Source of the DNA: Sinorhizobium saheli
GTDB lineage: Bacteria > Pseudomonadota > Alphaproteobacteria > Rhizobiales > Rhizobiaceae
DNA: 64,000 bases
Assembly (NCBI RefSeq): GCF_001651875.1
Contig: NZ_LNQB01000083.1
Span: 253,130 to 317,129 of the forward strand
Direction: 5' to 3'
Shown: positions 7,179 through 16,810 of the stretch, piece by piece
Position numbering within the stretch: position 1 is the stretch's first letter
How the letters are laid out: every line of letters starts with the position of its first letter
Program-made: the position numbers and the translations under genes
The notes under the pieces: model-generated
Databases searched by the model: none
The model's input: only the letters and a program-made list of their open reading frames with translations
Told to the model about the DNA's origin: nothing

Positions 7179-9911
7179 CTATTCGAAGGCGTAGGTGAAG
7201 CCTTCCGCAGATGCGCCGACAGTGACCTTGGTCAGGCGCTTGCCTTCGAGCGCGGAATTCAGAATGCCTTTGCTCAAGGCCGGCAGAAGCGTGTTGGTCA
7301 GGATCGCGTCGATCATGCGACCTCCCGATTCAACCTCGGTGCAACGCGCCTTGACCAATTGCAGGACGCCGTCTTCGATGACGAGCTCGGCGTCGTGGCT
7401 GTCGCGCAGCCGGCGTGCGATCTTGCCGAGGTGATGTCGCGTGATTGCTTCGATCATCGCGTCTGAAAGCGGATAATAGGGCACGACGATAACCCGGCCG
7501 AGGAATGCCGGCGGGAACACCTTCAAGAGTTGCGGTCTCAGTACGGCGTCGAGCTCTTCAGGCGGCGGCCGCATCCGGCCGCCGTCGGTGAGCTTCATGA
7601 TGGCCTCCGAGCCGACGTTCGACGTCAGCAGGATGAGGGTGTTGCGGAAGTCGATCCGCCGACCCTCGCTGTCGTCCATCATGCCCTTGTCGAAAACCTG
7701 GAAAAAAATCTCGTGCACGTCCGGATGCGCCTTCTCGACCTCATCGAGAAGAATGACCGAATAGGGTCGCCGCCTGACGGCTTCCGTCAGAACGCCCCCC
7801 TTGCCATAGCCGACATAGCCGGGAGGCGCGCCTTTGAGCGTTGAGACCGTGTGCGCCTCCTGAAACTCCGACATGTTGATGGTGATCAGATTCTGTTCGC
7901 CGCCGTAGAGCGCCTCGGCGAGGGCCAGGGCCGTTTCCGTCTTGCCGACGCCGGAAGGGCCGCAGAGCAGAAAAACGCCGACGGGCTTTTCGGGAGAGCT
8001 CAGTCCGGCCCGGCTTGTCTGCACGCGCCGGGCGATCGCCTCCATTGCCAGATCCTGCCCGACGACACGCGCTGCCAGGACGCCCGCGAGCTGCAGCGCC
8101 TTTTCAGTCTGGCTGGTCAGCATCCGGCCGACCGGTATGCCCGTCCAGTCCTGCACCACCGAGGCCACGGCATTCCTGTCGACGGAAAGCAGGATCAGCG
8201 GCGTTTCACCCTGCAACTCCGCAAGTTCCGCCATCAGCGTCTTGAGCCGCACGAGATCCGCGTCCCGGTCCGCAACCCCTTCATCGCTGCTTGCCCGCGA
8301 CGGCTGATCCACGGGGACGTTTTCCGCGACGTTTTCGCCTGCCGCGTCGTCGGCCAATGCATGGTCGAGCTCGACGCCCTTCCCGCGCAGCCGCGCCCTG
8401 AGGTCGAGGATTTCCGAGACCATCGACTGTTCTTTTTCCCAGCGAGCCTCTGCTGCGAGCAGGGCGGTTTCGGTTTCGGCGAGAGCGGCCGCAACCTTGG
8501 CCTGGCGGTCCTGAGTGTCGATGCCGATCGCGCGCTCGCGCGCGATGATCCCCTCTTCGATCTCAAGAGACTGCTTGCGCCGCAGAAGGTCTTCCACCTC
8601 CGCCGGTGTGGCGTGCTGCGATACAGCCACGCGAGCGCAGGCGGTATCGAGGAGACTGACCGCCTTGTCGGGCAACTGGCGGGCGGGGATATAGCGATGT
8701 GAAAGGCTGACGGCCGTCTCGATCGCCTCGTCGAGAATCTGAACCTGATGATGCTTCTCCAGCACACCAGCGACGCCGCGCAGCATCAAGACGGCGCCCC
8801 CTTCATCCGGCTCTTCGACTTTGACCACCTGGAAACGTCGCGTCAACGCGGGGTCTTTTTCAATGTATTGCTTGTACTCGGCCCAGGTTGTTGCGGCGAC
8901 CGTGCGAAGCTCGCCGCGCGCCAATGCGGGCTTCAAGAGGTTTGCGGCGTCACCCGTGCCCGCCGCACCGCCAGCCCCGATCAGCGTGTGCGCTTCGTCG
9001 ATGAAGAGGATGATGGGCGTTTCCGATGCCTGGACCTCATCGATAACGGTCTTCAGCCGCCGTTCGAACTCGCCCTTGACGCTCGCCCCCGCCTGCATCA
9101 GGCCGATGTCGAGCATTTGCAGCGACACGCCCTTCAGCGGCGGCGGCACATCGTCCGCTGCAAGGCGCAGAGCGAAGCCTTCGACCACCGCGGTTTTGCC
9201 CACGCCGGCTTCGCCGGTCAGGATCGGATTGCTCTGTCGCCGGCGCATGAGGATGTCGACGATCTGGCGTATTTCCGGATCACGGCCCAGGACCGGGTCG
9301 ATTTTTCCGTCGCGTGCACGTCGCGTGAGATCCACGGCATATTTCGCCAACGCAGAGTCGGCGCCTGCCGGGCGTCTTTTCCTGGATGGCTCCGGCGTCT
9401 CCTCCTTGCGGGCGCTTTCAAGCGAGCCAGCGAGCACGTCGTCGAGCCGAGCGACGACAGAATCCGCATCGATCCGATCGAATTCAGCGCTGATCTTCGA
9501 AAGGAGCCCGTCGAGCACTGGCACCTTCCTGCAGGCTATGAGCACATAGGCGCCACGCACCTCTTCGGATCCGAATTGCAGGCTCGCCAGGCTCCAGGCC
9601 TCCTGGATCGCGTGGAAGATGTGATCGGAAAATTCCTCGATGGAGGTCGCGCCATAGGGCAGCTTGTCTATCGCTCTCGCCATGTCGGCCGCAAGACGGC
9701 CGAGGTCGACGCCGGCGTCCCGGAGGATCGACTGAAAGTCGGCACGGTCGACAAGCGTCAGTTGTTCGATCCAGTGGACGAGTTCGACATAAGGATTGCC
9801 GCGTAGCTTGGCCGCGTCCGCGGCCGCCTTGAAGGCGCGTAGGCATATCGGGTTGAGCTTGCCGACAAGTTCCTTGCGCTTGAAGCTTGGAGAAGACATG
9901 TTCTGCTGCAT
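7179..9911 (-). CDS. tssH: TssH (ClpV) AAA+ ATPase
   Basis: About 910 residues, the usual size of ClpV. An N-terminal ClpN-like domain is followed by AAA+ domain 1 (Walker A GEAGVGKT near 233-240, Walker B ILFIDEAH near 301), a coiled middle domain (about 445-590) and AAA+ domain 2 (Walker A GPSGVGKT near 651). It disassembles the contracted TssB/TssC sheath for recycling. The start at 9911 (MQQNMSSPS) has AGGAG 10 bases upstream; the frame is open further but without family similarity. It is transcribed divergently from the kinase gene and ends 29 bases from the OmpA gene. Confidence 0.93.
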   Translation of the reverse strand: MQQNMSSPSFKRKELVGKLNPICLRAFKAAADAAKLRGNPYVELVHWIEQLTLVDRADFQSILRDAGVDLGRLAADMARAIDKLPYGATSIEEFSDHIFHAIQEAWSLASLQFGSEEVRGAYVLIACRKVPVLDGLLSKISAEFDRIDADSVVARLDDVLAGSLESARKEETPEPSRKRRPAGADSALAKYAVDLTRRARDGKIDPVLGRDPEIRQIVDILMRRRQSNPILTGEAGVGKTAVVEGFALRLAADDVPPPLKGVSLQMLDIGLMQAGASVKGEFERRLKTVIDEVQASETPIILFIDEAHTLIGAGGAAGTGDAANLLKPALARGELRTVAATTWAEYKQYIEKDPALTRRFQVVKVEEPDEGGAVLMLRGVAGVLEKHHQVQILDEAIETAVSLSHRYIPARQLPDKAVSLLDTACARVAVSQHATPAEVEDLLRRKQSLEIEEGIIARERAIGIDTQDRQAKVAAALAETETALLAAEARWEKEQSMVSEILDLRARLRGKGVELDHALADDAAGENVAENVPVDQPSRASSDEGVADRDADLVRLKTLMAELAELQGETPLILLSVDRNAVASVVQDWTGIPVGRMLTSQTEKALQLAGVLAARVVGQDLAMEAIARRVQTSRAGLSSPEKPVGVFLLCGPSGVGKTETALALAEALYGGEQNLITINMSEFQEAHTVSTLKGAPPGYVGYGKGGVLTEAVRRRPYSVILLDEVEKAHPDVHEIFFQVFDKGMMDDSEGRRIDFRNTLILLTSNVGSEAIMKLTDGGRMRPPPEELDAVLRPQLLKVFPPAFLGRVIVVPYYPLSDAMIEAITRHHLGKIARRLRDSHDAELVIEDGVLQLVKARCTEVESGGRMIDAILTNTLLPALSKGILNSALEGKRLTKVTVGASAEGFTYAFE

Positions 9912-9960
9912 GTCGGTCGGGCTCCTGCCGGTCTTTTGGAATAGGCGCCTCTGCTGCTCG

Positions 9961-10055
9961 TCTCCTTCAATCGACCTCAATTTGAGGACAAGGACATGCA
10001 GCATTTCAAAGTGCTACGGCGACTTTGCGGGTCTGCTAAGAGGCGCGGCGCTGTA
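9961..10055 (+). repeat. Rhizobial intergenic repeat, family 2, copy A
   Basis: This 95-base stretch upstream of tssH closely matches 50781-50879. Shared blocks include TCGACCTC, ATTTCAAAGTGCTAC and GCGCGGCGCTGT. The right half can form a hairpin-like structure around GTCTG...AGAGGCGC. It resembles the dispersed palindromic elements common in Sinorhizobium genomes. It occupies most of the divergent tssH/kinase intergenic region, so it could affect promoters there. Confidence 0.65.
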
Positions 10056-10183
10056 ATCTTACATCACTAGTCTCGCTAGTCACAGCGTGCCACATTATAG
10101 TATTCTTGACAAATAATCAGGCGGCGCGTTCTTGGTGAATATTGTGGTAGCTGGTTTCCATTGGGTGCGTTTGGAGACGCCAT

Positions 10184-12277
10184 ATGCTCGATCCACTGCC
10201 CGGGGACATCTTTCGCAAAGGCCAGGTGCTCAACAACACCTACGAGATTGAGGGCGTCCTGGGCCGCGGCGGAACGGGCGAGGTCTATCGGGCAAGCAAC
10301 CGCATCACCGGCCGCGTGGTGGCGATCAAGGCCCTGAAGCGCGAGCTGTCGGCCAATGCCAGCTATCTCGAGCTGATGAAGCGCGAGGAAGAGGTGCGCA
10401 GCATCTCGCATGACGCGGTCGTCCGCTACACCGACTGCAGCCAGACCGGCGACGGCCACGTCTATCTGGTGATGGACTACATAGCAGGCACGCCGCTCAG
10501 CGAATGGCTCGAGCGCGGCGGGGCTTCTCCACGTGATCTGCTGGTGGTGGCGCACAGGGTGGCCGAGGGCCTTGTCGCGACGCATGAGCGCAAGATCGTC
10601 CATCGCGACCTTTCCCCCGACAACATCATCCTGCGTGACGGCAGACCGGAGGAAGCCGTCATTATCGACTTCGGCATCGCCAAGGACAGCACGGCAGGGG
10701 CCCGCACGATCGTCGGCAACGACTTTGCCGGCAAGTACGAATATGCCGCGCCGGAGCAGTTGCACGGCCAGGCGGAGCCGCGCTCCGACCTTTATGCCCT
10801 CGGAGCATCGCTGCTCGCGACGTTTCGCGGGAAGATCCCGGACGTCGGCAGGAGCCCGGGCGAGGTCATACGCCACAAGGAACGCCGGCTCGATACTTCC
10901 GGTGTTCCGGAACCGCTCAAGGCGTTGATCGACGATCTGACCCAGCCCGAGCCTGCCCACCGGCCGCCGGGTGCGGCCGCCGTCGTCAAGGAAATCGCGC
11001 GGTTGCTGCAGCCCGGTGCCGGCGGCGCGGCGCAGAAGGGGCGCTCCGCAAAGGCCGGCTGGAGACCATGGCTTCTGATCCTGCCCCTGGGGGCGCTGGC
11101 AGCAATCGCCGGGCTTTGGCTGTTTGGGGCATTCGAGGACTTGTCGACGACACGGCTGCCGATTGCTACGCCTTACAAGCTGGTTGCCGGAGTGGACGGA
11201 CAAGGGCGCGCCACGCTCACCGGCTTTGCTCCTGATGCCGACCAGCAAGAGGCAATCCTTTCGAAATTCACCCAAGAGGTCGGGCACGCACCACCCGACG
11301 GCACCCTCACTCTTGCCGACGGTGCCCCGTCTCAACGATGGGCCGAGGACATGGCCGCCTTTTTCGCGCTCGCCGCTTCGCTCGACGAGTGGAAGCTGGA
11401 AGTCGCTGATCGAACGGTTCGCCTGACCGGACTTGCGGGCGATGTCAAAGGACGCGAAGCTGCGGTCGCCCGATTTGCCGAGGCTGCCAAAGCGGCCGGC
11501 TATCAGCCCGTCCTACGAATTGCCGCCGGTCCGCGCGATCTGTCGCCGGATCAATTGAATTCGCTGCTGGCGCCGCTCGAGACCTGCGGGCCACTCGTCA
11601 TTCCGCCTCCGCAGACGGGGTCCTATCCTCTTGGAGCGATGGTCGCGATCCGGGGAAACGTCGCCTCGAGCAAGGACATCGAGGCCGTCCGACAGGCGCT
11701 TGCGCCGCATCTCGGGGATCGCGAGCTCCGCTTCGACGCCACGGTGCTCAACAGCCAGCTCTGCGTCGTTCAGGAGCTGCTGCCCGATGCGAGGCAGGGT
11801 CCGATGACAATCGTGCTCGGCTACGGGGACAAGTCCGAACCGAATATGTCCGGCATCTATTCGGTCGGCGACAACCCGGTCATCGACGTGCTGGCGCCCG
11901 CCGCGCTCGACGAGGGCTACCTGTGGGTCGCGATCGCCGACGTAACCGGCAATCTCTTCAACGTCCTTCCGAACATCAAGAGACCCGACCATGCGCTTGC
12001 CGACCTCGGAACGGTGTCCGAGGGAATGCGCACCATCCGGGTCGCCTATCCGACGGCCGAAGGTGCGGTCGACCCGGCGAAGCTCTCCTTCGCCGTCGAC
12101 AGTACATTCGGCAGAAGCCTGATCATCGTCTTGCAGACGGATAAACCGCTTTTCACCGAGCTTCGGCCTACAACCGAGTCCACCAAGTCTTTCGCCGAAG
12201 ACTTGCGTGCGGTGATCGCCGCAGGGCGTGTTTCGGTCCTCTCGATCGCTACGAGGCTGATCGATACCAGGAACTAG
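10184..12277 (+). CDS. ppkA: T6SS Ser/Thr protein kinase with periplasmic domain (PpkA/TagE)
   Basis: A 697-residue transmembrane kinase. The N-terminal kinase domain shows the glycine loop GRGGTGEVYRA (about 27-37), catalytic lysine in VAIK (49), HRDLSPDNI (140-148) and DFGIAK (162-167). A single membrane segment lies at about 295-317, and the remaining 380 residues are periplasmic with repeated alpha/beta segments. The kinase should phosphorylate the FHA protein of this cluster and so activate the T6SS, opposing the PP2C phosphatase. The ATG has GGAG upstream. It heads the long plus-strand operon, 101 bases before tssA. Confidence 0.88.
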   Translation: MLDPLPGDIFRKGQVLNNTYEIEGVLGRGGTGEVYRASNRITGRVVAIKALKRELSANASYLELMKREEEVRSISHDAVVRYTDCSQTGDGHVYLVMDYIAGTPLSEWLERGGASPRDLLVVAHRVAEGLVATHERKIVHRDLSPDNIILRDGRPEEAVIIDFGIAKDSTAGARTIVGNDFAGKYEYAAPEQLHGQAEPRSDLYALGASLLATFRGKIPDVGRSPGEVIRHKERRLDTSGVPEPLKALIDDLTQPEPAHRPPGAAAVVKEIARLLQPGAGGAAQKGRSAKAGWRPWLLILPLGALAAIAGLWLFGAFEDLSTTRLPIATPYKLVAGVDGQGRATLTGFAPDADQQEAILSKFTQEVGHAPPDGTLTLADGAPSQRWAEDMAAFFALAASLDEWKLEVADRTVRLTGLAGDVKGREAAVARFAEAAKAAGYQPVLRIAAGPRDLSPDQLNSLLAPLETCGPLVIPPPQTGSYPLGAMVAIRGNVASSKDIEAVRQALAPHLGDRELRFDATVLNSQLCVVQELLPDARQGPMTIVLGYGDKSEPNMSGIYSVGDNPVIDVLAPAALDEGYLWVAIADVTGNLFNVLPNIKRPDHALADLGTVSEGMRTIRVAYPTAEGAVDPAKLSFAVDSTFGRSLIIVLQTDKPLFTELRPTTESTKSFAEDLRAVIAAGRVSVLSIATRLIDTRN

Positions 12278-12378
12278 AAATTCAGTCGCCATCCAGTGAC
12301 GTTGAAATAGAACAGCTTGAAAAACTGTGGTAAAAGTACAGTCGTGAGGAGAACATTAGTTGGTTACGGGGGGATCTG

Positions 12379-13527
12379 TTGTTCGACTCCGCTCTCTGGC
12401 TAAGTCCGCTGAATGGCAACAACCCCTCTGGCGAAAGCTTGCGGAACGACGGGCGATTCCATGAACTGGAACGCCTCATGCAACCTCAAATCGAGATCAG
12501 CCGAGACGAGCGGAACAATCCCGTAGCCAGGGCCGAAGTGCCTGTCGACTGGACAACCGTCCTTCGCAAATCGGAGGAGCTGCGCCAGCACGGGCGGGAT
12601 CTGCGGCTGCTGGTGATCGTCACGCGCGCCCTTGCGAATGAACAGGGTTTTGCCGGCCTCGCCTCGGGGCTCGGCCTGATCGCCCGGACCTTCGACTTGC
12701 ATTGGGAGACGATGCATCCGGAACTTCGGCCGGACTCCACGCCCCGGGATGCGGCGCTGCGCCGGACCAACGCGCTTCTCCAGCTTCAAAACGACAAGGA
12801 CGGGCTGTTGGGCGATCTTCGGAAGATGACCTTTTTCGCGCCCCACGGTGTCGGCCCATTTACCGGCCGGGATCTGGAGCGCGGATCGGTCGACACCCGA
12901 ACCGCTCTTGCCGAGGCGGCACCCGGACTGAGCGAGGCCGAGAAATCGTCACTCGTCGGCGAGCATGACCGCTTGTTGGATCGCATGAGAATTGGCTGCG
13001 CGGCATTTGCGGAGCAATCCTCGGCGGAAGCGGTCGAACTTATCGCCAACGCCCGTGCGGCGGCGGCGGCACTGGGGGACCTCGAAGCATCGCTCAACCG
13101 GCAGATGGGCGGCGATGTGCGCTTCACGCTGTCGGATTTGGGCCGGTTCCTCCAACGCGTGATTTCGACGCTCGAGCGGGCGCAACCGGGCTCGCGGCAG
13201 GAGGTCGCAAGCGAGGAGCCCATGGTTCGCGACACGACGCCCCCGAAAGCGAACTCCGGCGCGGATGCGACCTACAACGGACCTGCGGCAGCCTTCCCGT
13301 CGCGGCTCGCCTCGCGCGAGGAGGTGACGAGATGCATCGACCTTGTGATCGACTTCTACGACCGTACCGAACCGTCGAGCCCTATCCCTCATCTGGCGCG
13401 CAGGATCAAACGCATGGTGCCGATGAATTTTCTGGAACTGATGGAGGATCTGGCGCCCTCCGGCCTGAAAGAGTTCCGGCTCTTGGCCGGTGTGCCAGAA
13501 AACAAGAAATCCCGGGACGAGAGGTGA
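12379..13527 (+). CDS. tssA: TssA (ImpA), sheath/tail assembly cap protein
   Basis: A 382-residue protein with an ImpA N-terminal domain near its start (LWLSPLNGNNPSGESLRND, an essential signature) and a C-terminal region (RCIDLVIDFYDRTEPSSPI, then RIKRMVPMNFLELMEDLAP). TssA coordinates baseplate and tail tube/sheath polymerisation. The start appears to be TTG with a G-rich box 6 bases upstream; no in-frame ATG lies before the conserved region. It is followed by tssB after three bases. Confidence 0.88.
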   Translation: MFDSALWLSPLNGNNPSGESLRNDGRFHELERLMQPQIEISRDERNNPVARAEVPVDWTTVLRKSEELRQHGRDLRLLVIVTRALANEQGFAGLASGLGLIARTFDLHWETMHPELRPDSTPRDAALRRTNALLQLQNDKDGLLGDLRKMTFFAPHGVGPFTGRDLERGSVDTRTALAEAAPGLSEAEKSSLVGEHDRLLDRMRIGCAAFAEQSSAEAVELIANARAAAAALGDLEASLNRQMGGDVRFTLSDLGRFLQRVISTLERAQPGSRQEVASEEPMVRDTTPPKANSGADATYNGPAAAFPSRLASREEVTRCIDLVIDFYDRTEPSSPIPHLARRIKRMVPMNFLELMEDLAPSGLKEFRLLAGVPENKKSRDER

Positions 13528-13530
13528 CCT

Positions 13531-14067
13531 ATGAGCGAAACTAAGGCGAAGGTAATTGAACGAAACCGGGCGCCTCGCGTCCAGATCGCCTATGAGGTGG
13601 AAACATACGGCAGCCCGACGACGATCGAACTGCCGTTCGTGATGGGCGTGATGGCCGATCTCGCCGGCGCCTCCGAGACGCCGGAGGCGCGGAAATCGAT
13701 ACGCGACCGTGCTTTCGTCGAGACGGACGCAAACCGGTTCGGCCGTTTCATGGAAGCCCTCAGCCCACGCGTCAAGGCGCGGGTGAAGAACACGCTTCCC
13801 CAGCCTCCCGGCGAAGAGCGCGATGAAGAGCTCGCGGTAGACCTGACCTTCACGAGCATGGCCGATTTCGCGCCGGATCGTGTTGCGGAACAAGTCCCCC
13901 AGCTTGCCGAACTCCTGAGGATGCGCCGCCAGCTCGAGGAACTGCTCGGCTTCATGGACGGCCGCATCGACGCGGAAAAGCGCATCGCCCAGCTTTTGAA
14001 CAATGAGCCCCTCCTGGGAAAGATCGCCGACCAGGCGATCGAAGACAGCAGCAAGTCGGAGGTCTGA
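13531..14067 (+). CDS. tssB: TssB (ImpB/VipA) sheath small subunit
   Basis: A 178-residue protein beginning MSETKAKVIERNRAPRVQIA, with the typical ELPFVMGVMADLAG segment of TssB/VipA. TssB and TssC form the contractile sheath that drives the Hcp tube outward and is later broken down by ClpV. An AGAGG box precedes the ATG. The gene lies 3 bases after tssA and 3 bases before tssC, so the order and stoichiometric coupling are as in other imp-type loci. Confidence 0.95.
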   Translation: MSETKAKVIERNRAPRVQIAYEVETYGSPTTIELPFVMGVMADLAGASETPEARKSIRDRAFVETDANRFGRFMEALSPRVKARVKNTLPQPPGEERDEELAVDLTFTSMADFAPDRVAEQVPQLAELLRMRRQLEELLGFMDGRIDAEKRIAQLLNNEPLLGKIADQAIEDSSKSEV

Positions 14068-14070
14068 GCC

Positions 14071-15579
14071 ATGGCCGAACAGGAAAAAGCCGTCGCTGCC
14101 GGTGTCGCGGAAGCGGAAGGAGTCGACCTCGGCGAATTCAGCGAGCTTTTGGAAAAGGACTTCAAGGTCAAGAAGGATGACAGCGAGAAGCTTCAGGCCC
14201 TCGTTCGAAATCTCGCCCTTGCCGCCCGGTCGCGCTCGGAATCGGCGGTCATCTCGTCGAACGCGATCAAGTCGATCAAGTCCTTGATCTCCGGCATCGA
14301 CAAGCTTCTGACCGAGCAGGTCAATGAGATCCTCCATGCGCCCGAAGTGCTGCAGATGGAAGGGACGTGGCGCGGATTGTGGTACCTCGTCAACAACACG
14401 GAGACGGATCAGAAGCTGAAGATCCGCGTCATGAACATTTCGAAGGAGGAACTGGCCGATACGCTTGAGGATTACGAGGGCCAGATGTGGGATCAAAGCC
14501 CCATCTTCAAGAAGGTCTACACCGACGAATACTCGATGCTTGGCGGCAACCCGTATGGATGCCTGATCGGCGCCTACGAGTTCTCAAATCACCCGAAGGA
14601 TGTCGCTCTCCTTCGCAACATGTCGGGCATCTGCGCGTCGGCGCATACGCCCTTCATAGCAGCCGCCTCCCCGCGCCTGTTCCGGATGGAGAGCTGGCAG
14701 GAACTGCCGAACCCGCAGGACCTGCAACAGATCGTGTCGTCCCCGGCCTATGCGTCATGGCAGTCGCTGCGCGAGAGCGAGGACGCGCGCTATATCGGGC
14801 TGACGATGCCCCGGGTGCTCGCGAGACTGCCTTATGGAGCAGAAACGGTCCCGGTGAAGGGGTTTGCCTTCGAAGAAGAGGTCCAGGGCGACCATCACCG
14901 CTATGTCTGGATGAACGCGGCCTTCCCGATGGGCGTGAACATAAACCGCAGCCACAAGCTCTTCGGCTGGGGCACGCAGATCCGCGGCGTCGAAAACGGC
15001 GGCGCCGTCATCAATCTCCCGGTCCACACCTTCCCGACCGACGACGGCACGGTGGCGATGAAGTGCCCGACCGAGGTCGCAATCGACGATCGGCGCGAGG
15101 CCGAGCTCGCCAAGCTCGGGCTGATGCCGATCCTGCATCGCAAGAACACCGATATTGCCGCCTTCATCGGTGCCCATTCGCTGCAGGACGATGAGACGCG
15201 AGCGGGCCGGCTGGTCGATCCGGACGCCCAGGCCAATGAAAGGTTGAGCGCGAACCTGCCCTATCTGTTCCCGGTTTCCCGCTTCGCCCATTACCTGAAG
15301 GCGATCGCCAGGGACAAGATCGGCTCATTCAAGGAACGCGCCGACATGCAGATCTGGCTGACGGAGTGGATCAACCGCTACGTGCTCGCCAATCCTGCCT
15401 TTGCCGATGAAAAGGCCCGCGCGAAGCGGCCGCTTGCGGCCGCCGAAGTCCAGGTTGACAGCGTGGAGGGCCGGCCGGGCTGGTACAATGCCCGGTTCTA
15501 TCTCAGGCCACATTACCAGTTGGAGGGCATCAATGCCTCCCTCCGGCTCGTTTCGGAACTGCCGTCTATGAAGTCGTGA
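14071..15579 (+). CDS. tssC: TssC (ImpC/VipB) sheath large subunit
   Basis: A 502-residue sheath protein. Diagnostic segments are EGTWRGLWYLVNNTE (about 93), RYIGLTMPRVLARLPYG near residue 247, the FGWGTQIRGVE loop, and HYLKAIARDKIGS near the C-terminus. It pairs with TssB to make the sheath handshake structure. Length and order are normal for the family. It is followed directly by hcp. Confidence 0.95.
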   Translation: MAEQEKAVAAGVAEAEGVDLGEFSELLEKDFKVKKDDSEKLQALVRNLALAARSRSESAVISSNAIKSIKSLISGIDKLLTEQVNEILHAPEVLQMEGTWRGLWYLVNNTETDQKLKIRVMNISKEELADTLEDYEGQMWDQSPIFKKVYTDEYSMLGGNPYGCLIGAYEFSNHPKDVALLRNMSGICASAHTPFIAAASPRLFRMESWQELPNPQDLQQIVSSPAYASWQSLRESEDARYIGLTMPRVLARLPYGAETVPVKGFAFEEEVQGDHHRYVWMNAAFPMGVNINRSHKLFGWGTQIRGVENGGAVINLPVHTFPTDDGTVAMKCPTEVAIDDRREAELAKLGLMPILHRKNTDIAAFIGAHSLQDDETRAGRLVDPDAQANERLSANLPYLFPVSRFAHYLKAIARDKIGSFKERADMQIWLTEWINRYVLANPAFADEKARAKRPLAAAEVQVDSVEGRPGWYNARFYLRPHYQLEGINASLRLVSELPSMKS

Positions 15580-15608
15580 ATACACCAGAGAGCCGATGGA
15601 GGTTGTTC

Positions 15609-16058
15609 ATGAAAATTGATGGATTTCTCAAGGTCCCCGACATTACCGGGCCGAGCATTCGCGATGGCCACGAAGAAGAGATTGAAGTGCATGGCGTAGA
15701 GTTTGAAATGCAGGCCCCCTTCGATCCCAATTCGTTGTCGAGGCGGGGCCGCGTCAGCCTGGGCATGGTGAATTTCATCAAACACTACGACAAGTCTTCG
15801 CCGTATCTGAAGAAGGCTCTCTTCGACAACACGCTCCTCGACGAGGTCAAGTTTTCGGCGAGAAGAACGATCGAAGGCGAGACGAGCGACTACCTGGTCA
15901 TCACCTTAAAAGACGCATCGGTGACCAGCTACATCATGAAGCCGAGTGAGGAAGAGCCGGACCTCATCGAGGAGCGCGTCGGCTTCGCTTACAAGAACAT
16001 CAATTTCAACTACGACGACAAGGACGAGGTCGAGATGGATGTCTATGTCGGCAAGTGA
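15609..16058 (+). CDS. hcp: Hcp (TssD) tube protein
   Basis: A 149-residue Hcp: MKIDGFLKVPDITGPSI at the start, then beta strands ending NFNYDDKDEVEMDVYVG, as in Hcp1-type proteins. Hexameric Hcp rings stack into the inner tube and carry or chaperone effectors. The frame is open upstream to 15576, but the ATG at 15609 has GGAGG 6 bases before it and begins the conserved region. This is the only hcp in the window. Confidence 0.93.
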   Translation: MKIDGFLKVPDITGPSIRDGHEEEIEVHGVEFEMQAPFDPNSLSRRGRVSLGMVNFIKHYDKSSPYLKKALFDNTLLDEVKFSARRTIEGETSDYLVITLKDASVTSYIMKPSEEEPDLIEERVGFAYKNINFNYDDKDEVEMDVYVGK

Positions 16059-16809
16059 AGGCTGGCAGAAGAAAGGATTTGGAAGGGAAGCGAGACCGCC
16101 CGGGGGGAACCTGCGGGCGACGCGCGAGGCGATCCAGCCATCCTTGTGGGATCGGCTGGTCAACGACCTGCCGGGGCTAAGCTCGGAAATCAAGCAGCTT
16201 CGGCAGGCCTTGCAGAACGAAATAGACGTCGAACGCCTCGACGCGCTGATTGCCGGCGGCATTCGCCAGATCGACGCAGCGACGGATCTGAGCGCCGAGC
16301 GGAAGAAGAGCCTGCACCGGCTGGTCTCGCTCGACCGGCGCCGGGCGGAACTGGAAAGCCGCGGCGTCGTCGTCTCGGCCGATGTGCTGCGTGAAGCGGT
16401 TCGGCGGGACATCGAGGCGCTCTTCAATGCGCAGCGCTTCGAATCCTCGCCGCTGCTGACGGACTTCGAGGTGGACCAGGCCGGGGACAACCCGCCCTCG
16501 CTCGAGGATTTTCCGGAGGTCCGCCGCAGCGTGGTCAATTATGGCGTGCCGCCCTTTTCCGGCCGATCGTCTCGCGATTTCGATCGCGACGAATTAGCCA
16601 AAGAAATCAGGAACGTGCTCGCGGCTTTTGAACCTAGACTTAAGGAAAGCGCGACGAAGGTGACCGTCAGTCTCGGCGACAGGTCCATTGGACTGAGGAT
16701 CGACATCGACGCGCTGCTCCTCACCTCGCCAGCGCCCGAACGGCTCCGGCTTCGAACCGTGCTCGATCTCGAGAACGGTTCGGCCCGCACCGAGCTCAAG
16801 GACGCCTGA
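16039..16809 (+). CDS. tssE: TssE (ImpF), gp25-like baseplate protein
   Basis: About 256 residues. The core carries QPSLWDRLVNDLP near residue 34 and a C-terminal gp25-like half with RSVVNYGVPPFSGRSSRDF and strands ending in RTELKDA. TssE joins TssF, TssG and TssK in the baseplate. It is longer than typical TssE (about 140-180 residues) because of a helical insert at about 50-140. The likely starts (16039 or 16045) overlap the end of hcp by about 20 bases. The longer frame from 15946 gives only serine/arginine-rich shadow sequence. Confidence 0.85.
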   Translation: MSMSASEGWQKKGFGREARPPGGNLRATREAIQPSLWDRLVNDLPGLSSEIKQLRQALQNEIDVERLDALIAGGIRQIDAATDLSAERKKSLHRLVSLDRRRAELESRGVVVSADVLREAVRRDIEALFNAQRFESSPLLTDFEVDQAGDNPPSLEDFPEVRRSVVNYGVPPFSGRSSRDFDRDELAKEIRNVLAAFEPRLKESATKVTVSLGDRSIGLRIDIDALLLTSPAPERLRLRTVLDLENGSARTELKDA

Positions 16810-16810
16810 G

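Noticed and set aside
7851-9806. Plus-strand frames of 283 and 352 residues
   Set aside because: They lie opposite tssH, which has intact Walker motifs over its whole length.
10101-10140. TTGACA at 10106 as a -35 box for the kinase gene
   Set aside because: No acceptable -10 hexamer lies 16-18 bases downstream, so the promoter could not be assigned.
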